Origin: CAZEVY01 sp964515555
GTDB lineage: Bacteria; Acidobacteriota; Terriglobia; Bryobacterales; Bryobacteraceae
Assembly (NCBI GenBank): GCA_964515555.1
Contig: CAZEVY010000084.1
Coordinates: 1-23,278, forward strand
Direction: 5' to 3'
DNA: 23,278 bases
Positions 5,996-13,243 of the stretch are shown here, piece by piece; the first letter of the stretch is position 1; every line of letters starts with the position of its first letter. Made by a program: the position numbers and the translations under genes. The notes below the pieces were generated by a model. That model was not told where the DNA came from and searched no databases. It worked only from the letters and a program-made list of their open reading frames with translations.

Positions 5996-7081
5996 TCACC
6001 TCGGGCCGGCGCCCGAAGCCTGGTAGTGGCTTGAGTGCCGGATGCTCGCGCCCGGATACCGCTTCTGCGCCGCGGCTGTCAAAGTGATTTGGACCTTGCG
6101 GCGGCCCGTCCCTAGCGCCGTGTCGGGAACCCCGAACGAGACCAGGTAACGGCGGCTGATGCGCTCGAACACCCAGGCCCAATCGGCGGCACTGCCATCG
6201 GCGGCGGCACTACCATCGGCGGCGGCACTACCATCGGCGGCGACGCGCCAGACCTCGCCTCCCGTCGCTTCGGCGATGGGGTCGGCAGTGTGGAGGTCCT
6301 GAACGGGTGTCCCCGGCTTGGAGGGGAGGGGCTTCCGTCTCTCGGAAATGATGACATCCGGGGGCGGATTCGATTGGGGCCGCCCGGGGATTCGACGAAG
6401 GACGAATGGGGGAGGGGTCGCGTAATAGGGAATCACGAGCGCATGCAGGACCACCCCGTGTCGAAGGAAGACTTCCGAGAGTTGCTCCTGCGCGTTTCGT
6501 CCAACCCGCTCCCGGTTGTGGGTCATCAGAACAACGGTTCGGCGGCGCGCCTCCGATCCGGACGCCCCGAAAAGGAGCAGGGACGCCTTCAGTGCGTCGA
6601 GAATTCGTGGGGACGAGGGGCGCGCTTTCGCCCTGCCGCGCAACGCCCGCCGAATACCTTCCTCAATCACCTCGCGATCGTGACTTAATGCTGAATGAAC
6701 TTGGGTCTGAACGCCGAACGACAGTACGCCGACGCGATCTTGATCGCGGAGAGACCTAAGCACGTCCCGAATTCTCTCGGGCCACCCGGTATAGGAAATC
6801 CTCGGTTGCATTCCGCTCCAGTCCAGGGCGAGCACTATGTCGAGGGGACTCGTCTCATAGTCGATCGCGTAGGGGGTACGAGGTTCCCCTTGATCGGTGA
6901 TTGCAAAGTCGCCGATCTCGAGAAAGGGAATAGTTACTCCCCTGTAATCGGTGACAAGGACGTCCAGGGCAACTACATTCGTTCAGATCGAGAACCTCGG
7001 GGGAGCGTCGACTTGCTGAGGGTGTGCGGCAACGAGCACGGCCGCGACGACCAGAAGGGCAAGTCCTCCGCGCGCGCTCAT
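5996..7081 (-). pseudogene. VWA-domain protein of the Acidobacterial type, interrupted by in-frame TGA
   Basis: From the ATG at 7081 the frame gives a signal peptide (MSARGGLALLVVAAVLVAA) and then PPRFSI, a TGA at 6983-6985 (codon 33), and continues without another stop for 328 codons: TNVVALDVLVTDYRG, the beta-sandwich segment, LALDWSGMQPRI (the degenerate metal-site strand, normally DTSGSM), ...RRTVVLMTHNRE, and a C-terminal YLVSFGVPD region. This order is the VWFA-related Acidobacterial domain architecture. The only simple break is the TGA, so this is a nonsense mutant, an assembly error, or a recent pseudogene; a start at the GTG at 6835 would lose the signal and first strand. The second metal-site strand has T-H-N instead of T-D-G. 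Third-position GC appears lower than in the neighbours, fitting relaxed selection or transfer. Confidence 0.82.
6188..6241. repeat. Three tandem 18-bp repeats coding (ADGSAA)3
   Basis: Units at 6188-6205, 6206-6223 and 6224-6241; the last two are identical (GGCACTACCATCGGCGGC) and the first differs by one base. They lie inside the interrupted VWA gene, encode repeats of A-D-G-S-A-A, and change length in steps of six residues. Confidence 0.9.
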
Positions 7082-7122
7082 AACATCTAATCCAGCTATT
7101 TTCGGCGCAGGAGTCATGGAAC

Positions 7123-7154
7123 GGGCTGTTCGCCCGCCTCAGGCACGCTGTGCC
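7123..7154. other. Two short hairpins in the VWA gene upstream region
   Basis: GGGC/GCCC (7123-7126 with 7132-7135) and GGCAC/GTGCC (7142-7146 with 7150-7154) are perfect short stems in the 121-base gap between the PEP-CTERM gene and the interrupted VWA gene. Neither has a T-run. They may be read-through barriers or leader structure. Confidence 0.35.
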
Positions 7155-7183
7155 CTTTGGCCGTTCTACTGCAGAGTATAATC

Positions 7184-7199
7184 CGCCGGCGGCCCGGCG
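7184..7199 (-). terminator. Hairpin just after the PEP-CTERM gene, possible terminator
   Basis: CGCCGG and CCGGCG form a perfect six-base stem around a four-base loop, starting three bases beyond the TAA of the PEP-CTERM gene. On the transcribed strand it is followed by GATTATAC, not a U-run, so it could stabilise the 3' end or terminate weakly. Confidence 0.4.
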
Positions 7200-7202
7200 C
7201 CG

Positions 7203-7889
7203 TTAGAGGCCTCGCCGCGATCGGCGGCGCAGGAGGCCCACGGCGAGCAGCGCGGTCCCGAGAAGGGCGAAGGTGGAAGGCTCCGGATTCTGGACGATGT
7301 GCGCGTTGTAGCCGCCGACGTTGTCGTTCCACGACTGGCCGTCGAGGGTGCCGAGGTAGAGGCGCGTGGCGCCGGCGGGGATCGCGATCCACTGAGGCTG
7401 CTGGGTGACGTTGGTCCAGCCGTCGCCGATGAAGAAGGTCTGCTGGAGCAGCGGCGTGAGCGTGAGGTAATCGCCGAAGCTCTGGTCGGCCCAGGTGAGG
7501 GTCGGCGGCGGAAGGGCGAGATCGGGCTGGGCGCCGGTGAGGAAGACGCCGACCAGCGACGAGAGCGGCGCGCCGAGGTCGCTCATGCCGAACTGGGCGC
7601 CGAAGTTGTGGCTGCTGAGAGTGGTGCCGTTGGCGCCCCACAGCAGCTTGTCCGGACCGTGCGCGGCGACACCCCACACGTTGAAATTCAGGTTACCGCC
7701 GGAGGCGAAGTTCAGTCCGGTGACCAGGACGGGGCTTTGCGCGGGGGCGGCGTCACCGGCGCCGGCCTGCGTGCCGTCGGGCATGCCGGCCAGCCAGATC
7801 TTCGAGGTCGCGGGAATATAGACGACCGGGCCGGCCTGTGCGAGCGCACCGGCGGCGATGACACCCAGGGTAAGGGCGAGGCTCTTCAT
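7203..7889 (-). CDS. PEP-CTERM sorting-domain secreted protein
   Basis: A 228-residue exported protein. Residues 1-19 (MKSLALTLGVIAAGALAQA) are a signal peptide; the middle is a beta-rich, Asn/Gly/Trp-containing domain with no recognised catalytic motif. The C-terminus is a classic PEP-CTERM tag: Pro-Glu-Pro at 202-204, a hydrophobic helix STFALLGTALLAVGLL, and a basic end RRRSRRGL. In the family, an exosortase (EpsH type) cuts at this tag and the protein is released to the extracellular matrix or surface glycan. No exosortase gene is in the window, but a CAAX-protease-like gene of the kind found with PEP-CTERM systems is at 11757. The gene is divergent from the Gfo/Idh/MocA gene across a structured 248-base spacer. 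Confidence 0.9.
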   Translation of the reverse strand: MKSLALTLGVIAAGALAQAGPVVYIPATSKIWLAGMPDGTQAGAGDAAPAQSPVLVTGLNFASGGNLNFNVWGVAAHGPDKLLWGANGTTLSSHNFGAQFGMSDLGAPLSSLVGVFLTGAQPDLALPPPTLTWADQSFGDYLTLTPLLQQTFFIGDGWTNVTQQPQWIAIPAGATRLYLGTLDGQSWNDNVGGYNAHIVQNPEPSTFALLGTALLAVGLLRRRSRRGL

Positions 7890-7918
7890 TTTCGGACTCC
7901 CATCGTTTGAAAATCACG

Positions 7919-7938
7919 CCATCCTTTCCGAAGGATGG
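7919..7938. promoter_or_regulatory. Perfect 8-bp inverted repeat between divergent genes
   Basis: CCATCCTT (7919-7926) and AAGGATGG (7931-7938) are exact reverse complements around TCCG. The centre lies about 39 bases upstream of the PEP-CTERM start at 7889, so it could be an operator or a 5' leader hairpin. It is the strongest palindrome seen in the window. Confidence 0.6.
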
Positions 7939-7999
7939 GCCAATGTCAGTGTGTCATCGGCGGGCCGTTCGGACAATCCCACCGATGGGCCAGCCGCCG

Positions 8000-8030
8000 C
8001 CAGTACCCCTGGGAGCGGATTCCCAGTACC
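8000..8030. repeat. Repeated CCAGTACC flanking a CTGGGA/TCCCAG stem
   Basis: CCAGTACC occurs at 8000-8007 and again at 8023-8030, with the inverted pair CTGGGA (8009-8014) and TCCCAG (8021-8026) between and overlapping them. It is placed mid-way in the divergent spacer and could be a binding-site cluster. Confidence 0.4.
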
Positions 8031-8033
8031 GTT

Positions 8034-8084
8034 GGGGCGGGCGGATCCGTGGGGCGGGCGGGCTTGTGGACTGGGCGGGCGGGC
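8034..8084 (+). other. G-rich tract with three GGGCGGGCGG copies (possible G-quadruplex)
   Basis: GGGCGGGCGG occurs at 8035-8044, 8052-8061 and 8073-8082. The stretch has at least six runs of three or four G on the plus strand within 51 bases, enough for intramolecular G-quadruplexes. It ends about 24 bases before the TATAAT box of the downstream gene. Confidence 0.6.
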
Positions 8085-8108
8085 CGCGCATCGGCGGAGA
8101 GCCGCGCA

Positions 8109-8114
8109 TATAAT
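8109..8114 (+). promoter_or_regulatory. Consensus -10 box TATAAT before the oxidoreductase gene
   Basis: A perfect TATAAT lies 23 bases before the ATG at 8138 in a GC-rich setting. No convincing -35 box is present at 16-18 bases upstream, where the sequence is GC-rich; an extended or activator-dependent promoter is likely. AAGGAG at 8123-8128, nine bases before the ATG, is the ribosome site. Confidence 0.55.
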
Positions 8115-8137
8115 AGGTGGCGAAGGAGCCGCTCTCC

Positions 8138-9286
8138 ATGGAATCCCCACGCCGCGATTTCCTCGCCGCCCTGACGACGGCGCCGCTGTTCGTCCCCCGC
8201 TCCGCATTCGGGGCCAACGACAAGATCACCTACGCGGTCATCGCCACCGGCGGCCGCGCGCGCGGCCTCAACCGCAACTTCCAGAGCCTCGGCGCGCAGT
8301 GCGTGGCATTGTGCGACGTCTACGAGCCGAACCTCCAACTGGCGGTCAAGGACTCGCCGGCGGGAGTGAAGACCTACGGCGACTACCACGAACTGCTCGC
8401 CAAGGAGAAGGATCTGGACGCGGTGGTGATCGGCTCGCCCGACCATCACCACTGTCCGATGCTGATGGCGGCGCTGGACGCCAAGAAAGACGTCTACCTG
8501 GAGAAGCCGCTTTCGAAGACGCTCGAAGAGAGCACGAGAATGATCCAGGCGGTGCGGAAATCCAAGCAGGTGGTCCAGATCGGCATGCAGCGCCGCAGCG
8601 CCGCCTCGATCATCAAGGCGAAGAAACTCGTGGACGACGGCGTGCTCGGCCGCATCACCGCGGTGAAGGCGCAATGGCACTGGAATGTTTCGCGCGAGCT
8701 GGACAACTCGCCGCTTCCCGGCAAACTGGACTGGGGGCGCTTCCTCGGCAACGCCCGCAAGCGCGAGCTGGAGCCGATGCGCTTCCGGCGATGGCGCTAC
8801 TTCTTCGACTACGCCGGCGGCAACATGACGGACCAGGGCACGCACCTGATGGACGTCGTGCAGTGGTTCACCAAGAACGGTCCGCCGAAGTCGGCGTCCT
8901 GTCACGGCTACGTGGCGAAGATGAAGGGATCGGAGCACCCCGATGTCTTCAGCGCAGTGTTCGAGTATCCGGACATGATCGCCACCTGGACGCTGGACTA
9001 CTGCAATTCCTTCCAGAACGGGTGGTCGATCACGTTTCTCGGGGATCGCGGCACGCTGATTCTCGACGACGCCGGCTACACGGTGTACGGCGAGCCGTGG
9101 CAGCGGACCAACGAGCCGCTCTACCGCGAGCAGGCGCCGGTGCCGACCGAATCGCACATCCAGAATTTCCTCGACTGCGTGCGGTCGCGACAGGAGCCGA
9201 ACTGTCCGGTGGAGGTCGCCGCGCAGGCAGTGGCGGGGCCGCACATGGCGAACCTGGCGATGTTCAAGGGGAAGGCGCGGAGCTGA
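8138..9286 (+). CDS. Tat-exported Gfo/Idh/MocA-family oxidoreductase
   Basis: A 382-residue protein from the ATG at 8138, fixed by AAGGAG nine bases upstream; a GTG at 8117 would add seven residues and lacks this site. The N-terminus has the twin-arginine signal SPRRDFLAALTTAPLFVP (Arg5-Arg6), so it is folded with its cofactor before export, usual for this group in Acidobacteriota and Planctomycetota. A Rossmann segment follows (YAVIATGGRARGLN, about 32-45), then the diagnostic EKP (122-124), a C-terminal alpha/beta domain with GGNMTDQGTHLMDVVQWF holding the Asp and His of the active site. The family uses NAD(P) to oxidise or reduce sugars and inositols. The sugar is not readable from sequence. 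Confidence 0.92.
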   Translation: MESPRRDFLAALTTAPLFVPRSAFGANDKITYAVIATGGRARGLNRNFQSLGAQCVALCDVYEPNLQLAVKDSPAGVKTYGDYHELLAKEKDLDAVVIGSPDHHHCPMLMAALDAKKDVYLEKPLSKTLEESTRMIQAVRKSKQVVQIGMQRRSAASIIKAKKLVDDGVLGRITAVKAQWHWNVSRELDNSPLPGKLDWGRFLGNARKRELEPMRFRRWRYFFDYAGGNMTDQGTHLMDVVQWFTKNGPPKSASCHGYVAKMKGSEHPDVFSAVFEYPDMIATWTLDYCNSFQNGWSITFLGDRGTLILDDAGYTVYGEPWQRTNEPLYREQAPVPTESHIQNFLDCVRSRQEPNCPVEVAAQAVAGPHMANLAMFKGKARS

Positions 9287-9416
9287 GCCGGGGATGCGGC
9301 CGCCGGGCGGATCGCGCCCGCGCCTGTGCGCTCGAAGCCATAGCCCGATGGGGGACTTTCGTCCGATTGCGCCCCTCCGATGGTTGTGTTGAACTGATAA
9401 CGAAGCCCCGATCGCC

Positions 9417-11732
9417 ATGAAAACAGCAGTCGTAATAGCCGTTCTGGCCGGCGTCGCCGCCGGCGCCCTCGTGCTGACGCAGGGAGCTTGCAACACCGAT
9501 TCCCGCAAGCGCGGCCTGGTGGAGACAGGCAACAAGTACTTCAACGCGGGTAAATACCGGGAAGCCTCGCTGGTGTACTCCAAGGCGATCCAGTTGGATC
9601 CGCGGTACGGAGAAGGCCATTACCGGCTGGGGCTGACGCAGATACGGCGGGGTCAGATCGAGCAGTCGATGCGTTCGCTGCGGCGCGCCTGCGAGTTGCA
9701 GCCCAACAACGAGGATGCCTTTTCGAAGCTGGGCGATCTGTACCTGGCGATCTACCTGGCGAATCCGGGGAGGAACAAGCGGCTTCTGAACGATTTCGGC
9801 GATGTGGCCGATTCGATGCTGAAGCGCAACACGCAGTCGTTCGACGGGCTGCGCCTGAAGGGCTATCAGCTGATGGGCCAGGGCAAGCTCAACGAGGCGA
9901 TCGAGAGCTTCGAGGCGGCGAATCGCGTCAAGCCCAGACAGGGGGGCGTGGTGCTGGTGCTGGCGCAGGCGATCGCCTCCCAGGGGTCGTTTCCGGAAGC
10001 CGAGAAGATGGTGAAGGAGTTTCTGGCCGCCGACAAGAGCTACGGTCCGGCCTACGACTTTCTGTATTTCCAGTACCGGTCGCGGAAGCGGGATGACGAG
10101 GCGACGGCGCTTCTCCGCCAGAAGGCCGACAACAACCCGACGAACGCCGATTTCCTGATCCAGCTCGCCAGCCACTACATGGCGACGCGCGACGAGCCGA
10201 AGATGAAGGAGACCCTCGACCGGCTGACCGGCAACGTCAAGGATTTTCCGGACGGGCGCATGCGGGCCGGCGACTACTTTTACCGGCTGCGGATGTTCGA
10301 CCGGGCGATGGAGCACTACCGGCGGGGCGCCGAGGAGTATCCGGCGAGCCGGCTGGCCTACCAGAAGAAAATCGTGGAGTGCCTCCACGCGCAGGACAAG
10401 AAAGAGGAGGCGCTGCAGTTGGTTCTCGACCTCCAGAAGAAACACGGCGACGACATGGAAGTGAGGGCGCTGCGGGCGGCGATGCGCCTCCAGAGCGGGA
10501 ATAAAAAGGAAATCGAGATGGCCGCCACGGAATTGCAGGCGGCCGTCGGGCGAATTCCGGATAATCCCGCGCTGCGGCATCGGCTGGGGGAGGCGCTGCT
10601 GGCCAAAGGCGAGGTGGATGCCGCGCGGCTCCAACTGGAAGAGGCCATCAAGCTGCGGCCGACCTACATGGCGCCGCGATTCATGCTGGCGAGCATCTAC
10701 CTGAGCAAGAAGGACTACGGGCGCTCCCAGGCGCTCACCAGCGAGATCCTGACCGTGGTGCCGGGCGACGTCAACGCCCGTCTGCTGCGGGTGGCGTCGT
10801 TGATGGGCGTGGGCGACAAACAAAGGGCGCGCGGGGAACTCGACATCCTGTTGAAGGCCGGCAGGAATAACCGGCAGGCGGTATATCTGCTGTCGGCGCT
10901 GGAACTGAGCGAGCGGCGGATGGCGGAGGCCGAGCGCGGCTTCGAGCGGCTGCACGAGCTGAACGATCCGCGGGGAATCGGCGGACTGGTGGAGACGCTG
11001 ATGGCGCAGGGGAAGACGGCGCAGGCCCAACAGGCGGTGCAGGCGGCGCTTCAGAAAACGCCGGAGGCTCCCTTCCTGCGGGTGGCCCTGGCCAAGATCG
11101 CAGCGGCCACCGGGCAGTTCGAGCTGGCGATCACGGAGCTGAATCAATTGCGGGCGAAGGCTCCGGACTCGGCCGATCTGCTGCTGATGATCGGACAGGT
11201 GAACCTTCGGGCCGGCCGGCTCCAGGAGGCCGAGGCGGCATTCCTGAAAGCGAAACTCGCCGCACCCAACCGGTTGGAACCGGCCACGAACCTGGCGCTG
11301 ACCTACGAGCAGATGAAGGAGCCGGCCAAGGCCCGGCCCATTTACGAGCAGATTCTGAAGATGGCTCCCGACAATCCGATCGCACTCAACAATCTCGCGT
11401 ACCTGCTGGCGGAGTCGGGCGAGAACCTCGACCGGGCGCTGGGCTACGCGCAGCTCGCCAAGCAGAAGTATCCCCACGACAACGACATCGCCGACACGCT
11501 GGGGTGGATCTACATTCGCAAGAATCTGAGCGACAACGCCATCCAGATTTTCAAGGATCTGGTAACCAGAAACCCGGCTCACGTGACGTGGCGCTATCAC
11601 CTCGCCATGGCGTTCTACCAGAAAGGCGACAAGCTCAGCGCGCGCCGGGAGCTGGAAACGGCGCTGCGCAACAGGCCTTCCAAGGACGAGGAAGGCAAGA
11701 TTCGCGACCTGCTCTCCAAGACCGGAGCATGA
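9417..11732 (+). CDS. Long TPR-repeat protein with N-terminal signal
   Basis: A 771-residue protein. Residues 1-22 form a signal/anchor (MKTAVVIAVLAGVAAGALVL) followed by TQGAC; Cys24 could be a lipobox cysteine, though the residues before it are not a standard lipobox. The remainder is a solenoid of roughly eighteen tetratricopeptide-like helix pairs, with classic units such as GNKYFNAGKYREASLVYSKA near residue 38 and APDNPIALNNLAYLLAES near residue 650. Such proteins are scaffolds or assembly factors; comparable TPR proteins occur with PEP-CTERM/exopolysaccharide loci. No enzymatic motif was seen. Its stop is 24 bases before the next gene, so it probably heads a seven-gene transcription unit. 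The ribosome site before the ATG at 9417 is weak. Confidence 0.88.
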   Translation: MKTAVVIAVLAGVAAGALVLTQGACNTDSRKRGLVETGNKYFNAGKYREASLVYSKAIQLDPRYGEGHYRLGLTQIRRGQIEQSMRSLRRACELQPNNEDAFSKLGDLYLAIYLANPGRNKRLLNDFGDVADSMLKRNTQSFDGLRLKGYQLMGQGKLNEAIESFEAANRVKPRQGGVVLVLAQAIASQGSFPEAEKMVKEFLAADKSYGPAYDFLYFQYRSRKRDDEATALLRQKADNNPTNADFLIQLASHYMATRDEPKMKETLDRLTGNVKDFPDGRMRAGDYFYRLRMFDRAMEHYRRGAEEYPASRLAYQKKIVECLHAQDKKEEALQLVLDLQKKHGDDMEVRALRAAMRLQSGNKKEIEMAATELQAAVGRIPDNPALRHRLGEALLAKGEVDAARLQLEEAIKLRPTYMAPRFMLASIYLSKKDYGRSQALTSEILTVVPGDVNARLLRVASLMGVGDKQRARGELDILLKAGRNNRQAVYLLSALELSERRMAEAERGFERLHELNDPRGIGGLVETLMAQGKTAQAQQAVQAALQKTPEAPFLRVALAKIAAATGQFELAITELNQLRAKAPDSADLLLMIGQVNLRAGRLQEAEAAFLKAKLAAPNRLEPATNLALTYEQMKEPAKARPIYEQILKMAPDNPIALNNLAYLLAESGENLDRALGYAQLAKQKYPHDNDIADTLGWIYIRKNLSDNAIQIFKDLVTRNPAHVTWRYHLAMAFYQKGDKLSARRELETALRNRPSKDEEGKIRDLLSKTGA

Positions 11733-11756
11733 GCGCCCGGGCCGGCTGGTAAATCG

Positions 11757-12419
11757 GTGCTTTCGCCTTCCTCGCCCGTTCCCTATGTGGCCCCGTTCGC
11801 GGCGCTGATTCTGTTCCTCACGATCGGGCCAAAGCTCTCGCTGGGGGCCTGGGAGTATCCGCTGCGGTCGGCGGCGCTGGCGGCGATCCTGTGGATCTGC
11901 TCGCGCCGGGCGATTTCGCTGCGTACGCTGCATCTGCCGGCGAGCATCGGGTTAGGCCTGGCCGTCTTCCTGGTCTGGATCGGTCCGGAGCTGGTGTGGC
12001 CGGGGTGGCGTGAACACTGGCTTTTCCGGAACGCGCTTACCGGCGCGGTGGAGAGCTCGCTTCCGGCGGAGTGGCGCGGCAACCCCATGGTGCTGGTGTC
12101 CCGCACGGTGCGCGCGGCCGTACTGGTTCCGGTGATTGAGGAGCTGTTCTGGCGCGCGTGGCTGATGCGATGGTTCATCCGGCCGGACTTCGAGCGGATC
12201 CCGCTGGGGGCCTATACGGCGGTGTCGTTCTGGGTGACGGCGGGGCTGTTCGCGGTGGAGCACGGGCCGTTCTGGTTCGTCGGGCTGCTGGCCGGAGTCG
12301 CCTACAACTGGTGGATGGTGCGGACCAAGAGTCTCGGAGACTGCATCGTCGCGCACGCGGTCACCAACGGCGCACTGGCGGCCTACGTGATGGCCTTCGA
12401 CAAGTGGGAGTACTGGTAA
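11757..12419 (+). CDS. CAAX-protease-like (CPBP-type) membrane protein, PEP-CTERM-associated type
   Basis: A 220-residue integral membrane protein starting with GTG at 11757. Hydrophobic segments lie near residues 10-30, 38-50, 62-80, 118-127, 155-168, 172-185 and 195-213. Glutamates 128-129 with Arg133 in VIEELFWRAW, His169 in VEHG, and His200/Asn204 in AHAVTN reproduce the EExxxR...H...HxxxN pattern of CPBP (Abi/CAAX) membrane peptidases. This sub-type, called CAAX prenyl protease-related, is known in genomes with PEP-CTERM/exosortase sorting, and a PEP-CTERM protein is at 7203. Substrate unknown. Its TAA overlaps the next start (TAATG), so it is coupled to the sugar operon. Confidence 0.85.
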   Translation: MLSPSSPVPYVAPFAALILFLTIGPKLSLGAWEYPLRSAALAAILWICSRRAISLRTLHLPASIGLGLAVFLVWIGPELVWPGWREHWLFRNALTGAVESSLPAEWRGNPMVLVSRTVRAAVLVPVIEELFWRAWLMRWFIRPDFERIPLGAYTAVSFWVTAGLFAVEHGPFWFVGLLAGVAYNWWMVRTKSLGDCIVAHAVTNGALAAYVMAFDKWEYW

Positions 12420-13243
12420 TGGTGGAACGTTTGCGCCCCGGCGCATCGGCGGCGCGCGCCCGCGTGGCGCTCTTCGATTTCGACGGCACGCTCTCGACCA
12501 TCCGGTCGGGCTGGGTGGACGTGATGGTGCCGATGATGGTCGAGTTCCTCTCGGAGCTGGGCACCGGCGAATCGGAGGGGGATCTCCGGACTCTAGTGGA
12601 GGAGTTCGTCGGACGGCTCACGGGAAAGCAGACCATCTACCAGATGATCGAGCTGGCCGAGCAGGTGAAGCGGCGCGGGGGAACGCCGCGCGATCCGCTG
12701 GAGTACAAGAAGATGTACCTGGACCGGCTCTGGGAGCGCATCAAGGACCGCGTGGAGGATCTGCGCGAGGGCCGCGCGTCCGCGGAGCGCTACCTGGTGC
12801 CGGGATCGCGCGAGCTGCTGGAGACGCTGCGCGCGCGCGGGCTGAAGATGTATCTCGCCAGCGGCACGGACGAGGTTTACATGAAGGAAGAGGCGCGCCT
12901 GCTCGACGTGGCGCGCTACTTCGACGGCGGCGTCTACGGCGCGCTGGACGACTACAAGAGCTTCTCGAAGGCGATTCTCGTGCAGCGCATTATTGCGTCG
13001 GCGGAGGCGCGCGGCGAGGAACTGCTGGTGTTCGGCGACGGCTACGTGGAGATCGAGAACGTCAAGGAGGTCGGGGGCGTGGCCGTGGGAGTCGCCAGCG
13101 AGGAGCCGGAATGTCTCCGCGTCGACGCCTGGAAGCGGCAGCGGCTGGCGGGCGTGGGGGCCGATTTCATCGTGCCGAATTTCCTGGCGCTCGACGAGCT
13201 GACCGAGGTGCTGTTCGGTGAAGTCGCGGTACGAAGTCTTTGA
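12419..13243 (+). CDS. HAD-superfamily hydrolase, likely phosphatase
   Basis: A 274-residue protein starting at ATG 12419, which shares one base with the previous stop. Motif I is DFDGT (residues 20-24) with nucleophile Asp20. Motif II is Ser148 in LASGTDE, and a lysine near 180-184 (YKSFSK) is motif III. Motif IV is GDG with Glu211 (FGDGYVEIENV, about 205-215). A helical cap of about 90 residues stands between motifs I and II, so it is a C1-capped HAD and not the small GmhB-type heptose phosphatase. HAD members of this size often act on sugar phosphates. Position at the start of an isomerase/kinase block argues for removing a phosphate from a sugar intermediate. The next gene starts inside its last 26 bases. 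Confidence 0.86.
   Translation: MVERLRPGASAARARVALFDFDGTLSTIRSGWVDVMVPMMVEFLSELGTGESEGDLRTLVEEFVGRLTGKQTIYQMIELAEQVKRRGGTPRDPLEYKKMYLDRLWERIKDRVEDLREGRASAERYLVPGSRELLETLRARGLKMYLASGTDEVYMKEEARLLDVARYFDGGVYGALDDYKSFSKAILVQRIIASAEARGEELLVFGDGYVEIENVKEVGGVAVGVASEEPECLRVDAWKRQRLAGVGADFIVPNFLALDELTEVLFGEVAVRSL

Noticed and set aside
6836..7081. Selenocysteine at the TGA of the VWA gene
   Set aside because: No reason for selenocysteine in this family and no SECIS-like stem recognised after the codon; a nonsense change is simpler.
7858..9420. 520-residue open frame on the plus strand over the oxidoreductase gene
   Set aside because: Its product is Arg/Gly/Ala-rich out-of-frame translation of the real gene, with no domain.
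9264..11933. 889-residue minus-strand frame opposite the TPR gene
   Set aside because: High-GC antisense shadow, dominated by Arg, Gln and Leu; the plus-strand TPR pattern is unambiguous.
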